A program made the translations under genes and the position numbers. From JAJACP01 sp964350245 (GTDB lineage: Bacteria > Chlamydiota > Chlamydiia > Chlamydiales > JAAKFR01), in contig CAYGJC010000024.1 in the NCBI GenBank assembly GCA_964350245.1, positions 1 to 24,692 on the forward strand: a DNA stretch of 24,692 nt, given 5' to 3'. Positions 23,820 through 24,692 of this stretch are shown one piece after another (position 1 is the first letter of the stretch; every line of letters starts with the position of its first letter). The notes below the pieces were generated by a model. That model did not search any database and was not told the DNA's origin. It saw only the letters and a program-made list of their open reading frames with translations.

Positions 23820-24392
23820 TTAACCATCCTTTTTTGCTTCTTGCCCAATCGTGGTGTAAGCTAAACGCTTGCGCATCGTGAGATAGCAAGCATCTGCAGA
23901 ACCAGCATACTCTGGCTTTAGTTTAGCTCGGCTCACTTCAGCAAAAGGCATGCTTTCCCCTGTTGCCTGATACTGTAAGCGCCTATAGTAAGCTTGTAAG
24001 CGACCCGCTAAACCCAGAACCTCTATCTCCATTTCTGTTTTGCCCTCATGAGCCGCATACTCCTCCACGAACCGAACCAGACGTGATCCCAACCGCTGAC
24101 CTTGATAGTCCAGATGAGTCGCAAATAAGCCGAAAGAGGCTTTTTGTTTCCCTTTAGTGGAATCATATAAAATGGACCCCGCAACCCTATTTGTCTTGCT
24201 TGCTACCACGATAAAGACTTTTTTCGTCTCGATCAAATTTCTTACTTCAGAGACAGTGGTGCGTAGACTCCCCTCATGTAGCTCCAAATAGCCCTGTTGG
24301 TGACTCCAATACGCATCATTCACCATTTGTACAATCGCTTCCGCATCGGCCGCTGTAGCCAACCGAATCCCAAATTGCTCTTGAACTGACAT
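23820..24392 (-). CDS. GNAT-family N-acetyltransferase
   Basis: 190-aa cytoplasmic acetyl-CoA-dependent acyltransferase. Seen: the N-terminal IRLATAADAEAIVQMVNDAYW strand and helix (in two parts: IRLATAADAEA and IVQMVNDAYW), the central AGSILYDS strand, LFATHLDYQGQRLGSRLVRF with acetyl-CoA motif QGQRLG (97-102), and the LAGRLQAYYRRLQY region that closes the fold. The substrate is unknown. ATG 24392 has GAGGAGG six bases upstream. Its promoter region carries a perfect TATAAT and three BlaI/CopY-type dyads, one lying at the expected start of transcription, so it is probably repressed and inducible. An efflux outer-membrane protein gene lies upstream on the same strand; together these suggest a resistance or stress locus. 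Confidence 0.86.
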   Translation of the reverse strand: MSVQEQFGIRLATAADAEAIVQMVNDAYWSHQQGYLELHEGSLRTTVSEVRNLIETKKVFIVVASKTNRVAGSILYDSTKGKQKASFGLFATHLDYQGQRLGSRLVRFVEEYAAHEGKTEMEIEVLGLAGRLQAYYRRLQYQATGESMPFAEVSRAKLKPEYAGSADACYLTMRKRLAYTTIGQEAKKDG

Positions 24393-24408
24393 ACTTTTCC
24401 TCCTCTAC

Positions 24409-24418
24409 CACAAGTGTA
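24409..24418. promoter_or_regulatory. BlaI/MecI/CopY-type operator 1 (CACAAGTGTA)
   Basis: Nine of ten positions fit the TACA-NN-TGTA dyad. It sits between the TATAAT (24422-24427) and the GAGGAGG of the GNAT gene, about where transcription should start, the place for a repressor. Confidence 0.55.
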
Positions 24419-24421
24419 GTA

Positions 24422-24427
24422 ATTATA
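24422..24427 (-). promoter_or_regulatory. -10 element TATAAT of the GNAT gene
   Basis: Perfect hexamer on the minus strand, about 30 bases upstream of ATG 24392. No good -35 at 16-18 bases, which would suit an activator or a weak promoter. Confidence 0.5.
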
Positions 24428-24472
24428 GATACAAAGACACCTCGAATAGGCGAGTCCCTCTCTCCTATTTAT

Positions 24473-24482
24473 TACAACTGTA
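24473..24482. promoter_or_regulatory. BlaI/MecI/CopY-type operator 2 (TACAACTGTA)
   Basis: Perfect TACA-NN-TGTA dyad, followed by GTAGT as in the other copies; 64 bases from the centre of operator 1. Confidence 0.6.
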
Positions 24483-24569
24483 GTAGTTAGACCCAAAAAA
24501 AATGTTTGTTCTTTGGCGACGTTTTTGAGCTTAACTTCCTACTATTCTTCTAATTGAGGATCAGTATAT

Positions 24570-24579
24570 TACAAATGTA
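24570..24579. promoter_or_regulatory. BlaI/MecI/CopY-type operator 3 (TACAAATGTA)
   Basis: Perfect TACA-NN-TGTA dyad in the context TATTACAAATGTAGTATTA, the closest of the three to known MecI/BlaI sites; 97 bases from the centre of operator 2. Confidence 0.6.
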
Positions 24580-24612
24580 GTATTATTGCCAAGAAAAAGA
24601 AAATGCTGACTT

Positions 24613-24692
24613 TCAGGACTCTGTTAGGCAAGCATCGGCATCCCACACCCATCCTCCGCCGAGGGATTTGTAGAGATCAACGAGAGTGAGAA
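24613..24692 (-). CDS. RND efflux outer-membrane protein, NodT family (C-terminal end only)
   Basis: Only the last 25 residues are in the window: LTLVDLYKSLGGGWVWDADA followed by a short Cys-containing tail and TGA at 24615-24613. The LVDLYKSLGGGW end is diagnostic for NodT-type outer-membrane lipoproteins of RND pumps, where the form is usually A/V-L-Y-K-A-L-G-G-G-W. The gene continues to the right beyond the window. It lies 220 bases upstream of the GNAT gene, on the same strand. Confidence 0.85.
   Translation of the reverse strand, partial: LTLVDLYKSLGGGWVWDADACLTES

Overview
The window reads as chromosomal DNA of a chlamydia-related bacterium (Chlamydiota, probably an environmental Parachlamydiales-like lineage). 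This is an inference from several signs together: two paralogous proteins with a bilobed hydrophobic Inc-type segment and a third Inc-like protein, an alpha/beta hydrolase resembling the chlamydial DUF687 family, cysteine-rich outer-membrane beta-barrels, and small exported proteins of chlamydial style. No rRNA, tRNA, IS element, CRISPR array or replication gene was seen. A 100-N assembly gap lies at 2394-2493, inside a gene.

Left part (1-6240): a class D beta-lactamase is translationally coupled to a RibD/DHFR-fold reductase. Next, on the minus strand, is an Inc-like protein with a macrodomain-like C-terminus, broken by the gap. A divergent pair follows: a two-module hydrolase (NNPG module plus serine hydrolase) coupled to an MsbA-type ABC exporter.

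Middle part (6261-17024): a block of exported or surface proteins (two Cys-rich beta-barrels, a seven-bladed YVTN propeller with an Fn3-like tail, and a GH64-like protein), then an AT-rich fatty-acid desaturase. A complete tripartite RND pump operon follows, with outer-membrane factor, adaptor and RND transporter genes overlapping end to end behind a recognisable promoter.

Right part (17155-24692): a Cys/Ser-rich exported protein whose natural start is cut off by an in-frame stop and which ends in a strong terminator; an exported methyltransferase; a four-helix membrane protein that may be leaderless; a second PGF-type Inc protein; a small two-helix protein; TspO; an SDR/epimerase-like protein; a probably frameshifted small lipoprotein; a third Inc-like protein with a macrodomain-like C-terminus; and a GNAT acetyltransferase. 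The GNAT promoter region carries three TACA-NN-TGTA dyads of the BlaI/MecI/CopY operator type. The window ends in the C-terminal tail of a NodT-type outer-membrane efflux protein.

The strongest candidates for new biology are the Inc-plus-macrodomain-like proteins, the two-module hydrolase beside one of them, and the predicted BlaI/CopY-type control of the GNAT gene. All functional calls come from reading motifs by eye. No database search was possible.
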